From Flavobacteriales bacterium TMED123 (GTDB lineage Bacteria > Bacteroidota > Bacteroidia > Flavobacteriales > BACL11): a stretch of DNA of 64,000 bases. Location of the stretch: NCBI GenBank assembly GCA_002170165.1, contig NHFY01000012.1, positions 1 to 64,000 of the forward strand, written 5' to 3'. The stretch's first letter is position 1. Each line of letters begins with the position of its first letter. Shown here piece after piece: positions 35,400 to 45,034 of this stretch. The position numbers and the translations under genes are program-made. The notes under the pieces were generated by a model. The model was given only the letters and a program-made list of their open reading frames with translations, was not told the DNA's origin and ran no database searches.

Positions 35400-35972
35400 A
35401 TGAGAATCATGAAAACAACAAACAACACATTAAAAGCATTACTTTTTGTAGTATTGTTTTTAGCAGGGGGTCAGATATTGGCTCAAACAACAACAAATCC
35501 TGATACAGTATGTGTAGGTGCAACAGGAGAGGCTTATTTGGTAGCTAATACTGCTGGATCCACTTATAACTGGACTATTGCCGGAGGTGGTGGTACGCAA
35601 GTAACTGGTGGAACAACTAGCTCTATTACTGTAGATTGGGGTTCAACTCCGGGGATTTATACCAATGCAGTTTCTTTAACTGAAACTGATGCTAACGGTT
35701 GTATAGGTGCGCCAATTTATTTGGATGTTCGTATTATTCAAGTAGCACTTTCAGCTTTGGGTCCATTTTGTGCTGGAGATCCTGCACAGGCTTTGAGTCC
35801 AACTCCAACAGGTGGGACGCTTGCAGGAACAGGTGTTGTGGCAGGTAATTTTGATCCAACAGTAGCTGGAACGGGAACGCATACCATAACTTATGATTTA
35901 GCAGGATGTACAACTACAATAAATGTAGTAGTGAATCCAGGACCAACAACAGGACCTATACAGCACTTCTAG
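35400..35972 (+). CDS. Small secreted protein, module shared with next gene
   Basis: A 190-residue exported protein. The signal peptide ends ILAQ at about residue 29; the start could be the ATG at 35400 or the one at 35409. The mature protein is Gly/Thr-rich. Residues about 34-105 (CVGATGEAYLV, STYNWTIAGG, TSSITVDWG, ETDANGCIG) align by eye with the first module of the next gene's product. The end GPIQHF resembles the PINHY end of the preceding protein. There is no sorting domain. It lies 20 bases after the preceding gene and 6 bases before the next. Confidence 0.72.
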   Translation: MRIMKTTNNTLKALLFVVLFLAGGQILAQTTTNPDTVCVGATGEAYLVANTAGSTYNWTIAGGGGTQVTGGTTSSITVDWGSTPGIYTNAVSLTETDANGCIGAPIYLDVRIIQVALSALGPFCAGDPAQALSPTPTGGTLAGTGVVAGNFDPTVAGTGTHTITYDLAGCTTTINVVVNPGPTTGPIQHF

Positions 35973-35978
35973 GGATTT

Positions 35979-37046
35979 ATGCTGAAACTCAGGCGCATTT
36001 TATTTGTGTGTCTATCGGTATTTTTTAGCAATTCCTACTGCCAAAACAACTTACATTTATGTGAAGGTGTTGGCGTTGAGAATTTTAGGGTTCCTTATTT
36101 GCAAGGTTCAATTTACCAATGGCAAATAAATGGTCCGCCAGGGATTGCTAATATAGTAGGCGGAAACGGTACATCACAAATTCTGGTTGATATTCAATCT
36201 GCTGGGAATTTTGTGTTATCGGTTGAAGAAACTGATAGTAATGGCTGTAAAGATGCTGATAGTATGCACGTAATTATTCATCCTTTGCCACAAGTTGACT
36301 TTCTATTTAGTGGTAATTGTTTGGAGAATCTTACTTTTTTTAATGATAATTCTACCATAATTTCCGATAGTTTAGTAGATTTTATTTGGGAATTTGGTGA
36401 TGGGGGAGTTAGTGCAGGAAGTAGTACATCTCACTATTATCAGATGCTAGGAAATTATCCAGTAATACTTATGGTGACATCGAGTTTTGGATGCAGGAAT
36501 TCTGTAATTAAAAATGTGCAAGTTTTACCAAAACCCATTGTTGATTTTTCCTATAATCCACTTTCATCAACCATAATAAATCCGATAATCGATTTTACAA
36601 ATCAAAGCATTGATGCTCTTCCAACTATTTGGAATTTTGACGATTCTACATTTAGTTTTTTAGAAAATCCAACACATGAATTTAGCTATCCTGGTAGTTT
36701 TGATGTCATGCTTGTTGCTGCCGATAGCAATAATTGTGTAGACTCTACTATACATACTATTAATATTTTTTATGAATTTCTACTTTATATGCCCAATTCC
36801 TTTACTCCTAATGGAGATGGTGATAATGATGTTTTCTTGCCAAAAGGCTTCAGAATGAACAATTACCAGAGCTATCAATTTATTGTCTACAACAAATGGG
36901 GGGAAGCAGTTTTTACTACCAAAAAAATAACAGAAGGATGGGATGGTGCTGATTCCAAATCAGATCTATTTACATGGGTAATCATTATAAAAGATGAAAT
37001 GGGCACAATTCGTAAAAAAGTAGGGGAGGTGAGTTTGATTAGGTAA
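35979..37046 (+). CDS. Secreted PKD protein with T9SS type B sorting domain
   Basis: A 355-residue exported protein. The signal peptide is residues 1-21 (ending SYCQ). An N-terminal module (about 25-105: CEGVGVENFRV, IYQWQINGPPG, ETDSNGCKD) matches that of the preceding small protein. Two PKD domains follow (FIWEFGDGG near 138 and a degenerate TIWNFDDS near 215). The CHU_C domain spans 268-355 (MPNSFTPNGDGDNDVF, YNKWGEAVF, GWDGADS, terminal Leu-Ile-Arg). It is therefore exported across the outer membrane by the type IX system. Its N-terminal resemblance to the previous gene suggests they assemble or interact. Confidence 0.88.
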   Translation: MLKLRRILFVCLSVFFSNSYCQNNLHLCEGVGVENFRVPYLQGSIYQWQINGPPGIANIVGGNGTSQILVDIQSAGNFVLSVEETDSNGCKDADSMHVIIHPLPQVDFLFSGNCLENLTFFNDNSTIISDSLVDFIWEFGDGGVSAGSSTSHYYQMLGNYPVILMVTSSFGCRNSVIKNVQVLPKPIVDFSYNPLSSTIINPIIDFTNQSIDALPTIWNFDDSTFSFLENPTHEFSYPGSFDVMLVAADSNNCVDSTIHTINIFYEFLLYMPNSFTPNGDGDNDVFLPKGFRMNNYQSYQFIVYNKWGEAVFTTKKITEGWDGADSKSDLFTWVIIIKDEMGTIRKKVGEVSLIR

Positions 37047-37132
37047 AGCCGACAAATGTTATTGTTTGGTGTTATGCTTTTAGAGTAAACGATAGTCACA
37101 TTATTTTCAAGAATACCTGTTAAGAGAAGATA

Positions 37133-37190
37133 AATAAATTATTAGTCTTTCTAGACAGAGTGAGCAGAAAAAGATTTTAATTTATTTTTT
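37133..37190 (+). terminator. Probable terminator after the secreted-protein trio
   Basis: Imperfect hairpin: AATAAATTA (37133-37141) pairs with TAATTTATT (37178-37186), and TCTTT (37146-37150) pairs with AAAGA (37070-offset positions 37170-37174), followed by a T-run to 37190. Nothing else is seen in the 196-base gap before the next gene except a one-mismatch -7 box (TAGTTTTA, 37216-37223). Confidence 0.5.
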
Positions 37191-37242
37191 CTTCTTTAAT
37201 TTAAATAAAAATAATTAGTTTTACGAAACAAATCACTTTAAG

Positions 37243-40200
37243 TTGGAAAGGTATTTTATTTTTTTTATTTTTTCTTGCTTATTACCTACATTGTTACTTG
37301 CACAAAGCTTTAATGATGGCCCTATTGATGTGCAAGTAAAACTTAGAGAAGTGCAGAGCAATTTTGCAGCAACTGATGAGGCATTGCTTGGCATTGGTTT
37401 TGCACCAGATGAACTTTCTTTTAAAATATGGACAAAAGATAATTTGAATACCTATCCTTGGACGGGTGGAGTGTGTAATCAGGATTTGAATTTTACACCA
37501 ACTGTTGCAGGTACCAATTCTATAGATTTTAATAATACTTTTGCGTCTTTTTCTTTTCAAAGTGGTACTGTTCCACAAAGTTTGGATTTTAAAATAGATG
37601 CTTGGGAAGATGATTTACCTTCTGATAATTTATTAGGATTTTGTGCAAGTGGAACAGCCTGTAGTTGGGAAGATATGGAATGTTGTGGGGTGTATTTATT
37701 TAACTTATGTGTAGGGGTAGAAACAGGTGATGATTATAGATGTGATGCTGATCCTTTTTATCAAGGTTTAACTTACAGAAGTGGTCCGCCATGCCAGTGG
37801 TATTCTCATGGCTATATCAATGGAAGTGGCTGTGTGAATATCAGTTCTCAACCTAATGCTCCAAATACTGATGGCTACTACAAGCCAAGAATTGAAACTT
37901 TTTGGTGCTATACAAAAGGCACTTCATTTAACAATGCCATTGATTTAGGGACGCTTACTTCTGGAACGCCTCTTATTCATTTTAATAGCAATGAATGCTA
38001 TACCGATTATTATACTGCAAGTTCAGGAAATGATGTGATTTATGCATTTAATGTTGCAAATCCAACAGGTGTAAATGTTTCTCTTTGTGGTGCAAATGGA
38101 GCGCAATATGATAGCTATCTTTATTTGGTATATGATACTACTGCTATTGCGCTTGCATTTGATGATAATTTTTGCGGATTACAATCTGAGATCACAACCC
38201 CTTTATGTGATGTGGGTACCTATTATGTAGTGGTAGATGCGTCCTTACCATCTGAATTGGGTACATTTACATTAACCATTACAGAAGATGTAAATAGTGC
38301 ATTTTTAAGTAATATATCTACCACATCTGTTTCTTGTAATGGCGTAAATGATGGGGAAATAAATGCCAGCTTAAATGGTGGAGTTAGTCCTTATACTTAT
38401 AGTTGGTACGACATCAATATGAATCAAATAACTAGTTCCAATACTACAATTAATAATACTGATTCTGTATCAGGATTGTCGGCTGGAAGTTATATTTATC
38501 AAATTGCTGATTTTAATAATTGTATCATATCAGACACTGTAATTATTACTCAACCTAATCCGATTGCATTAAATACAACAACTACAGGAGCGTCTTGCTT
38601 TGCTGTAGCAGATGGTAGCGCTACTGTAAGTGTTTTAACTGGAGGAACATCACCATTTTCATATAGTTGGAATTCGGTTCCTATTCAAAATAATCCTTCA
38701 GCTGTTTTTCTTGCTAATGGTAATTATCAAGTAGTTGTAACCGATTTTAATGGATGTGCTGATAGTGCTATTGTAACAATTCTAGAACCACCCCCAGTTC
38801 CTGTTGTAATAAATAATTTTACTTCAACCGTATGCCCTGGAGGGAGCATTAATTTATCAGCAAGTGGGGCAAACACTTATTCTTGGTCGCCAAGCAATTG
38901 GTTAAATGCAAATACTGGTGCAAATGTGGTTTCAACTCCTGTTGCTTCTATTAGTTATGTGGTAACAGGAACAGATATAAATGGATGTAGTAATACAGAT
39001 ACTATTGGAATAAATGTGACACAGTCTGTTAATGTTGTTGTAAATCCACCCAATCCAATAGGTTGTCTTGGTGAAGATGTTTATGTCGGTTTGTCTGCTG
39101 GTCCTAATGTAAGTTATTCTTGGTTTCCTGCTTCATCTGTAGTTGCTGTACCTACTAATCCTAGTGCTGGATTTTTACTTACTCCACCAAACTCAACCAA
39201 TTATCAAGTGTTTGTAAATTATGGCACAGGCTGTATAGATACCATTACAGTGCCCCTTACGCTTTTACCTGTTCCATCTGTAAATGTAACAAGCAATCCT
39301 TCTATTTGTGAAGGGAGCTCAGTTGCACTAATGGCAACAGGAACCAATAGTTACAATTGGTTTCCAAATACTGGACTTAATAACACAATAGGAACAGTAG
39401 TAACCGCAACACCATCAGTGAGCACTACATATAGTGTTGTAGGGCAAGATGCTAATGGTTGTAAAGATACTGTAACTACAACAGTGAGTGTAAATCCAAA
39501 ACCTACACTTACTACTTTTCCATCAAATTCAAATGTGTGTATGGGAGATACTACTGCGCTATATGTAAGTGGTGCAAATACTTATATTTGGTCGCCAAAT
39601 ACTGCAATTAGCTCCACTAATACAGATACAGTTAGTATTTTTCCAATAGTAAATACTACTTATAATGTTTTAGGAATTGACAGTTTAGGATGCTCTTCTA
39701 TTGCAAATATTCCAGTGATAGTAAATCCTCCTCCTATTGTCACATCAAGTCCTAATACTTCTATTTGTTTAGGAGAATCAACAATTCTAACAGCAAGTGG
39801 AGCTATGCAATACAATTGGTCACCAGCTACTACTTTAAGTAGTGCAACAGGTAGTTCCGTTTCAGCAACTCCAACAACAAATATAACTTATTTAGTAACA
39901 GGTATAGATGCAAATGCATGTTCTGCAACTGCAAGTACTATGGTAAATGTATTACCTTTACCAACTTTACAGATTAGCCCAACTTCCGCTGCTATTTGTG
40001 ATGGAGAAAATATAGCCCTCACTGGAAGTGGTGCATTAACTTATTTATGGTCTCCCGCATTAGGATTAAATACTACTAGTGGAAATACAGTTGTTGCCAC
40101 ACCAAACACATCCACAACTTATACTGTTACAGGAACAGATATAAATAATTGCTCAGATGTTATAGCTGCAAATATTACTGTAAACCCATTGCCAAATGTG

Positions 40201-41436
40201 AGTGTACAACCTGCTATTGCTTCCATTTGTGAAGGAAGTAGTGTAAATGTCAATGCCTTTGGAGCAAATAATTATTCTTGGAGTCCTGCAATAGGATTAA
40301 ATACTTCAGTAGGGAACACTGTAGTTGCAAGTCCGCAATCTACCATTGATTATAACGTCAGTGGTACAGATGCCAACAATTGTACAAATACTGCAAATCT
40401 GCATGTGGATGTAGGGGTGCTTCCAATTATTACAGTTAATACGCCATTACCAACAATTTGTGAAGGCAGTAGTATTACTCTTTCTGCTTCTGGAGCAGCC
40501 AGCTTTAGTTGGGCGCCTTCAACAGGATTGAGCGCTACTGTAGGAAGCACAGTAAATGCAAGCCCTATTACAACTACAACTTATAATATTGTGGGTGCTG
40601 ATGCCAATAATTGTGCCGATAGTATTAAGCTAACTGTAAATGTCAATCCATTACCAACAGCTACTATTACACCAAATAGTGGAGGAACTATTTGCTCAGA
40701 AGATAGTTCGCTTATTATTGTACAGCTTTTTGGAAATCCTCCTTGGGACATTGTATATACTATTAATGGTACAGCTCAATCTAATATCAATACAAACGGT
40801 AATCCGCTTTTAATTTACGGCAATACAGACGGAAATTATGATATTGCATCTGTAATAGATGCTAATGGCTGTAGTAATATTGGAAGTGGCAATGCTAATG
40901 TACAGTTGCTTTATACGCCTTATGCAAATTTTGATTTTTACCCTCAACCCACTACCATTCTAGAGCCAAGTATTACATTTACAAATAATTCTATGTTGGC
41001 TTATAATTGGATGTGGGACTTTGGAGATGGTTTCTCCAATAGTACAGATTTTAGTCCTATTCACGAATATTTTGATGTGGGCACTTATCAGGTTTCATTA
41101 GTTGTATTTAATGGTGTTTGTTCCGATACTGCTACTGCACAAATTATTATAGATCCTGTATTTACGCTTTATATTCCAGATGTGTTTTCACCAAATGATG
41201 ACAGCTTAAATGATGAATTCAGACCAATGGGTGAAGGTGTTGCAACTTATGAGATTTTTATATTTAATAGCTGGGGAGAGCTTATTTTTACTTCCAATAA
41301 TTTTAATCAATATTGGGATGGTAGTATAAGTGATGGTAAAATAGCGCCCAATGGACAATATTCTTACGTTATAAATGTTTTAGATGATATGAAAGTAGCG
41401 CATACTTTTAAAGGAAATTTGCTATTGCAGAAATAA
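37243..41436 (+). CDS. Large Ig-like/SprB-repeat adhesin with T9SS type B sorting domain
   Basis: A 1397-residue secreted protein. It starts at TTG 37243: no ATG lies between the upstream in-frame stop and the signal peptide MERYFIFFIFSCLLPTLLLAQ, and TTG sits 19 bases after a -7-like box. Residues about 22-220 are a Cys/Trp-rich unique domain. About 225-350 resembles a pre-peptidase (PPC) jelly roll, and about 352-520 holds two SprB repeats. About 520-1140 holds eight Ig-like repeats of the CxGxSVxLxAxGAxxYxWSP type, plus one divergent unit. One PKD domain (MWDFGDG near 1257) and CHU_C (about 1310-1397) follow. Likely a surface adhesin exported by the type IX system. Confidence 0.9.
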   Translation: MERYFIFFIFSCLLPTLLLAQSFNDGPIDVQVKLREVQSNFAATDEALLGIGFAPDELSFKIWTKDNLNTYPWTGGVCNQDLNFTPTVAGTNSIDFNNTFASFSFQSGTVPQSLDFKIDAWEDDLPSDNLLGFCASGTACSWEDMECCGVYLFNLCVGVETGDDYRCDADPFYQGLTYRSGPPCQWYSHGYINGSGCVNISSQPNAPNTDGYYKPRIETFWCYTKGTSFNNAIDLGTLTSGTPLIHFNSNECYTDYYTASSGNDVIYAFNVANPTGVNVSLCGANGAQYDSYLYLVYDTTAIALAFDDNFCGLQSEITTPLCDVGTYYVVVDASLPSELGTFTLTITEDVNSAFLSNISTTSVSCNGVNDGEINASLNGGVSPYTYSWYDINMNQITSSNTTINNTDSVSGLSAGSYIYQIADFNNCIISDTVIITQPNPIALNTTTTGASCFAVADGSATVSVLTGGTSPFSYSWNSVPIQNNPSAVFLANGNYQVVVTDFNGCADSAIVTILEPPPVPVVINNFTSTVCPGGSINLSASGANTYSWSPSNWLNANTGANVVSTPVASISYVVTGTDINGCSNTDTIGINVTQSVNVVVNPPNPIGCLGEDVYVGLSAGPNVSYSWFPASSVVAVPTNPSAGFLLTPPNSTNYQVFVNYGTGCIDTITVPLTLLPVPSVNVTSNPSICEGSSVALMATGTNSYNWFPNTGLNNTIGTVVTATPSVSTTYSVVGQDANGCKDTVTTTVSVNPKPTLTTFPSNSNVCMGDTTALYVSGANTYIWSPNTAISSTNTDTVSIFPIVNTTYNVLGIDSLGCSSIANIPVIVNPPPIVTSSPNTSICLGESTILTASGAMQYNWSPATTLSSATGSSVSATPTTNITYLVTGIDANACSATASTMVNVLPLPTLQISPTSAAICDGENIALTGSGALTYLWSPALGLNTTSGNTVVATPNTSTTYTVTGTDINNCSDVIAANITVNPLPNVSVQPAIASICEGSSVNVNAFGANNYSWSPAIGLNTSVGNTVVASPQSTIDYNVSGTDANNCTNTANLHVDVGVLPIITVNTPLPTICEGSSITLSASGAASFSWAPSTGLSATVGSTVNASPITTTTYNIVGADANNCADSIKLTVNVNPLPTATITPNSGGTICSEDSSLIIVQLFGNPPWDIVYTINGTAQSNINTNGNPLLIYGNTDGNYDIASVIDANGCSNIGSGNANVQLLYTPYANFDFYPQPTTILEPSITFTNNSMLAYNWMWDFGDGFSNSTDFSPIHEYFDVGTYQVSLVVFNGVCSDTATAQIIIDPVFTLYIPDVFSPNDDSLNDEFRPMGEGVATYEIFIFNSWGELIFTSNNFNQYWDGSISDGKIAPNGQYSYVINVLDDMKVAHTFKGNLLLQK

Positions 41437-41491
41437 GTCAAATGTGTATCATTGCTTTTTAAATTTTTTAAAACCCAAAAAAATAGATAAA

Positions 41492-41980
41492 ATGAAAAAG
41501 TTACTTTACATCTTTTTAGTAGCAGGTATCTTACTTTTCTCTTGTTCCGATGAAGTGGGTGAAGATTCTTTTACGCCTACCTCATCATTCATATGTCAGA
41601 TTGACGGTGAACAACTTTCAGATGCAGCACCAACTGCAGAAATATTAACAACAAATCCGGCCATAAATGGTGCTTTGGAAATTATTGGTTCTTCAAATCT
41701 TCCAAATGGTAGGGTAATGAATACTATTACACTTACGATCTATAATTTTAGTTCAATTTCTGAAAACACAACTATTTATCTTGGTTCTCAGGGCCAAGGA
41801 AAGCTGTGGAAAGGTGCTGATGAATTTATCACTATGCAACCTCTGTTTATTGGCTCAATTAGTTTTTCAAAAATAACACCAAATAAAGTATCAGGAACTT
41901 TTAGTTTTGAAGCATATAATGCAGATAATAGTACCTCAGTATCCGTAACAGAAGGAACATTTTCAAATATTAGTTATTAG
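41492..41980 (+). CDS. Lipoprotein of unknown function (DUF6252-like)
   Basis: A 162-residue lipoprotein. The open frame begins at 41444, but the ATG at 41492 gives a proper signal peptide (MKKLLYIFLVAGILLFSC) with lipidation at C18. The mature part, SFICQIDGEQLSD through NKVSGTFSFEAYN and TEGTFSNISY, follows the pattern of small Bacteroidota lipoproteins of the DUF6252 type (beta-rich, ending in an 'EGTFSNI' strand). The family name is from memory and tentative. Its stop lies 3 bases before the PRTase start. Confidence 0.75.
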   Translation: MKKLLYIFLVAGILLFSCSDEVGEDSFTPTSSFICQIDGEQLSDAAPTAEILTTNPAINGALEIIGSSNLPNGRVMNTITLTIYNFSSISENTTIYLGSQGQGKLWKGADEFITMQPLFIGSISFSKITPNKVSGTFSFEAYNADNSTSVSVTEGTFSNISY

Positions 41981-41983
41981 TTA

Positions 41984-42478
41984 ATGGAAAAGACTTTAGT
42001 ATTAAACAAGAGACAATTAGCACAAAAAATAGATCGTTTGGCTTGGCAAATCTATGAGCAGAATTACAAGGAAAAAGAAATTATTATTGCTGGAATTGCT
42101 AATAATGGAGTACTTATTGCAAAAAGAATTGCGGAAAAACTAGCTGAGATTACTAATGTAAAATTAACACTAGCGATTATAAAATTAGATAAGGTCAATC
42201 CTTACAATGATATAGAAGTTGATATAAACGAAAAAGATTATAAAGATAAGGTGCTTATTTTGGTAGATGATGTGCTTAACTCAGGAAAAACACTAATGTA
42301 TGGCGCCAAATATTTTCTCTCAGTTCCCTTAAAGAAACTATCTACTATTGTGCTTGTTGATAGAAATCATAATCGTTTTCCTATAAAAGCTGATTTTGTA
42401 GGCCTTTCTTTATCCACAACTTTAAAAGAGCATATTTATGTGGAGTTGGAAGAGAATGTGGGTGTTTATCTTTCTTAA
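41984..42478 (+). CDS. Phosphoribosyltransferase family protein
   Basis: A 164-residue cytoplasmic type I PRTase. The PRPP-binding motif is LILVDDVLNSGKTLMYG (about residues 88-104), preceded by a hood region with IIIAGIANNGVLIAKRIAEKL. It resembles PyrR/hypoxanthine-type enzymes, but the base specificity cannot be told and PyrR regulation is not evident. In other Bacteroidota a similar PRTase lies beside shikimate kinase, as here. It is tail-to-tail with aroK, with a 4-base overlap. Confidence 0.88.
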   Translation: MEKTLVLNKRQLAQKIDRLAWQIYEQNYKEKEIIIAGIANNGVLIAKRIAEKLAEITNVKLTLAIIKLDKVNPYNDIEVDINEKDYKDKVLILVDDVLNSGKTLMYGAKYFLSVPLKKLSTIVLVDRNHNRFPIKADFVGLSLSTTLKEHIYVELEENVGVYLS

Positions 42479-42972
42479 GTTAGCAATTTTAGTACTGATT
42501 CAGAACTAATATTTTTCCCTTCAACAATAAAATCTGCTTGATTGTAAAAGTCTTCCCTTTCTAAAAGAGTAGATTTGATAAAATCAAATAATTCTTTTTC
42601 AGATTTATTGTTAAGAAGTGGTCTTTGGGTTTGCTTATTTACCAATCTTTCTTTCAATTCCTCTGCTTCCATTTTGAGATAAATGGATCTTCCTTTATCT
42701 AGTATAGTTTGCATGTTTTTTAAAAAACAAGGGGTTCCTCCACCAGTTGCAATTACAATATTATTCTTTTTGCAAATTTCCAATAAGGCTATTCCTTCTA
42801 TCTTTCTGAAAGCAAGTTCTCCTTTTTTTTTAAAAATCTGTTGAATGCTTTTTACTTCTTTCTTTTCGATATACTTGTCTAAATCAATAAAATCAAAGCC
42901 CATCTGCTTTGCTAATTCTTTTCCAATTGTGCTCTTTCCACAGCCCATAAAACCTATTAAGAAAACTCTCAT
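42475..42972 (-). CDS. aroK: Shikimate kinase
   Basis: A 165-residue cytoplasmic kinase that phosphorylates shikimate at the 3-OH in the chorismate pathway. The Walker A is GFMGCGKST (7-15). The shikimate-binding DLDKYIE, the AFRKIEG Arg and the GGGTP loop are present, and the lid is in NKQTQRPLL. The length is standard. It follows the SDR gene by two bases on the same strand, so these two form an operon. Confidence 0.95.
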   Translation of the reverse strand: MRVFLIGFMGCGKSTIGKELAKQMGFDFIDLDKYIEKKEVKSIQQIFKKKGELAFRKIEGIALLEICKKNNIVIATGGGTPCFLKNMQTILDKGRSIYLKMEAEELKERLVNKQTQRPLLNNKSEKELFDFIKSTLLEREDFYNQADFIVEGKNISSESVLKLLT

Positions 42973-43770
42973 TTACAAACGCTTTTCCTTTTTGAAATGA
43001 TTAAACACCAATCTTTTCGCAATTTTAGGGAAAAAGCGATTGAGCCAAACTGCAATTTTTCCATTTACACTTAACGTTAAATTATCTTTTCTACATTTAA
43101 TTGCACGTACTATATGGTCTGCAACTTGCTCTGCCGACATCATTTTTTGTTCATTTCTAGGACTCTCATTTTGAGTACTCCCATCTTTTGTAAGTGCTGA
43201 TTTTCTGATATTACTAGCTGTAAATCCAGGGCATGCAATAAGTACATGCAAATCATTTTCCATATTTTCACTTCTCACAGATTCCAAAAAACCATGCATA
43301 GCAAACTTGGAAGCCGAATACGCACTTCTTTCTGGCAAACCAATATGCCCAGCAATAGAGGAAACGCCAACTAATGATCCTTTCGTCTTAAGTAAATAAG
43401 GAAGTGCATATTTGGTGCAAAATACCGTTCCCCAAAAGTTGGTGTTTATTACTCGTTCAAGTACTTTTAGATTCGTCTCATTAAAAAGTGAACGCATAGA
43501 AATTCCAGCATTATTAATCAAAATATCAATTCTACCATATTCCGACATGCATTTATCAATTAAGTTTTTACATTCTTTCTTAATAGCAACATCAGTTACT
43601 ACACTCAAAACAGCTATTTTCTTAGCTTTTATCTCCTTTGTTATCGTACTCAGTTTTTGCAAATTTCTTGCAGCAAGCACCAATTTATTATCATTTTTTG
43701 CTAGTGAAAAGGCAATTGCTTTTCCAATTCCTGATGAGGCGCCTGTAATAATGATGACTTTATCTTTCAT
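42973..43770 (-). CDS. Short-chain dehydrogenase/reductase
   Basis: A 265-residue classical SDR. The nucleotide-binding motif is TGASSGIG (9-16), NNAG is at 86-89, the catalytic Ser at about 137-138, and the Y151-x3-K155 pair in YSASK. After the catalytic site the C-terminal part is basic and ends HFKKEKRL, suggesting a membrane-associated lipid or sterol-like substrate as in other SDRs with such tails. Substrate unknown. It is the first gene of the SDR-aroK operon, divergent from the GNAT-like gene. Confidence 0.92.
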   Translation of the reverse strand: MKDKVIIITGASSGIGKAIAFSLAKNDNKLVLAARNLQKLSTITKEIKAKKIAVLSVVTDVAIKKECKNLIDKCMSEYGRIDILINNAGISMRSLFNETNLKVLERVINTNFWGTVFCTKYALPYLLKTKGSLVGVSSIAGHIGLPERSAYSASKFAMHGFLESVRSENMENDLHVLIACPGFTASNIRKSALTKDGSTQNESPRNEQKMMSAEQVADHIVRAIKCRKDNLTLSVNGKIAVWLNRFFPKIAKRLVFNHFKKEKRL

Positions 43771-43809
43771 AAATTATGTTAATTTTACGCTACAAATTAA
43801 GGAATTTAA

Positions 43810-44973
43810 ATGCAATTAGTTGAAGTAAATAACAAAAGGACTATAAAAAGTTTTCATCAGCTTCCTTTCAGAATATATAAAAATAATAAAGTTTGGATTC
43901 CTCATCTCAAGCAAGATGTAGAAGCTGTGTTTGATAAACAAAAGAATAAGCAGCTAAGGCATGGTGAGGCTGTAAGATGGGTTCTGCTAAATGCTAAGGG
44001 TAAAATTATTGGTAGGGTTGCTGCCTTCGTAAACCGAAAGATGAAAAGCGGAAAATTAGCTGTTGGTGGAATGGGATTTTTTGAATGTATTGACAATAAA
44101 GATGCAGCTTTTACTTTATTTAATGCTTGCAAAAAATGGCTCAACGAAAGAGATTGTAATGCAATGGATGGCCCCATTAATTTTGGTGAAAAAGATAAGT
44201 TTTGGGGACTATTGGTTGAAGGATTTGAGAATCAGTCGGTTTATGCCAATAGTTATAATCCATATTATTATCAAAGCTTTTTTGAAAGCTATGGCTTTCA
44301 AACTTATTACAATCAGCATGTTACAATTAGGGAAGTAACAGCCCCTTTGCAGGAAAAGTATAGACTTAGAGCTGAGAATATTGCTCAAGATGAGCATTAT
44401 ACTTTTGAACATCTTAAAAAGAAGAATAAATTAAAATATGCAGAAGATTTTCGTATAGTGTATAATAAAGCATGGGGAAATTCTTTTCGCAACTTTCAGG
44501 CTATGAAGCCAAAACAGGCGGCAAGTATTATCAATAAAATGAGTCCAATAATGGATGAAAAGGTTATCTGGTTTGCTTATTACAAGAATGAGCCTATTGC
44601 CTTCTCAATATTTTTGCCTGAACTAAATGAAGTTTTCCGATATTTAAATGGCAATTTAAATTTATGGGGAAAGCTTATATTTCTCATTAGGTTAAAACTT
44701 TTTCCTCCTAAAAATGTGCATGGAGTTGTATTTGGAGTTGCTCCAGAGTTTCAAAAAAAAGGAGTAGAGGGGGCACTTATAAGCTGTGTTTCTAATTATC
44801 TTATAGAGAGTAAAAAGTATAAGAATATCATCATGACATGGGTTGGAGATTTTAATCCTAAAATGCTAAAGATTATAAAAGGACTAGGTGCAACTGATTA
44901 TCAAAAACTTAAAACATACCGTTATTTGTTTGATAGAGATGCAGAATTTAAGAGGTATGCAATACATGAATAA
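43810..44973 (+). CDS. GNAT-like N-acetyltransferase family protein
   Basis: A 387-residue conserved protein. Residues about 1-130 resemble a first GNAT-like fold (HQLPFRIYKNNKVWIPHLKQ, IIGRVAAFVNRK). The C-terminal half carries a clearer acetyl-CoA motif, VFGVAPEFQKKGVEGALI, followed by MTWVGDFNPKMLKIIKGLGA. This double-GNAT-like arrangement is seen in a widespread Bacteroidota family without a known substrate. It is a single gene, upstream of tRNA-Lys. Confidence 0.8.
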   Translation: MQLVEVNNKRTIKSFHQLPFRIYKNNKVWIPHLKQDVEAVFDKQKNKQLRHGEAVRWVLLNAKGKIIGRVAAFVNRKMKSGKLAVGGMGFFECIDNKDAAFTLFNACKKWLNERDCNAMDGPINFGEKDKFWGLLVEGFENQSVYANSYNPYYYQSFFESYGFQTYYNQHVTIREVTAPLQEKYRLRAENIAQDEHYTFEHLKKKNKLKYAEDFRIVYNKAWGNSFRNFQAMKPKQAASIINKMSPIMDEKVIWFAYYKNEPIAFSIFLPELNEVFRYLNGNLNLWGKLIFLIRLKLFPPKNVHGVVFGVAPEFQKKGVEGALISCVSNYLIESKKYKNIIMTWVGDFNPKMLKIIKGLGATDYQKLKTYRYLFDRDAEFKRYAIHE

Positions 44974-45011
44974 AACTTATGAATAAAAGATTTTTTAATG
45001 AGAAATAGTAA

Positions 45012-45019
45012 TATATTTG
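45012..45019 (+). promoter_or_regulatory. -7 promoter box for tRNA-Lys
   Basis: TATATTTG, an exact match followed by CAG, 15 bases before the mature 5' end of the tRNA. Confidence 0.65.
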
Positions 45020-45034
45020 CAGCCGTTTTGATAA

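Noticed and set aside
34219-41436. A complete sprCDBF-type gliding operon
   Set aside because: No PorP/SprF-like outer membrane gene is present, and the similarity is limited to domain types and layout.
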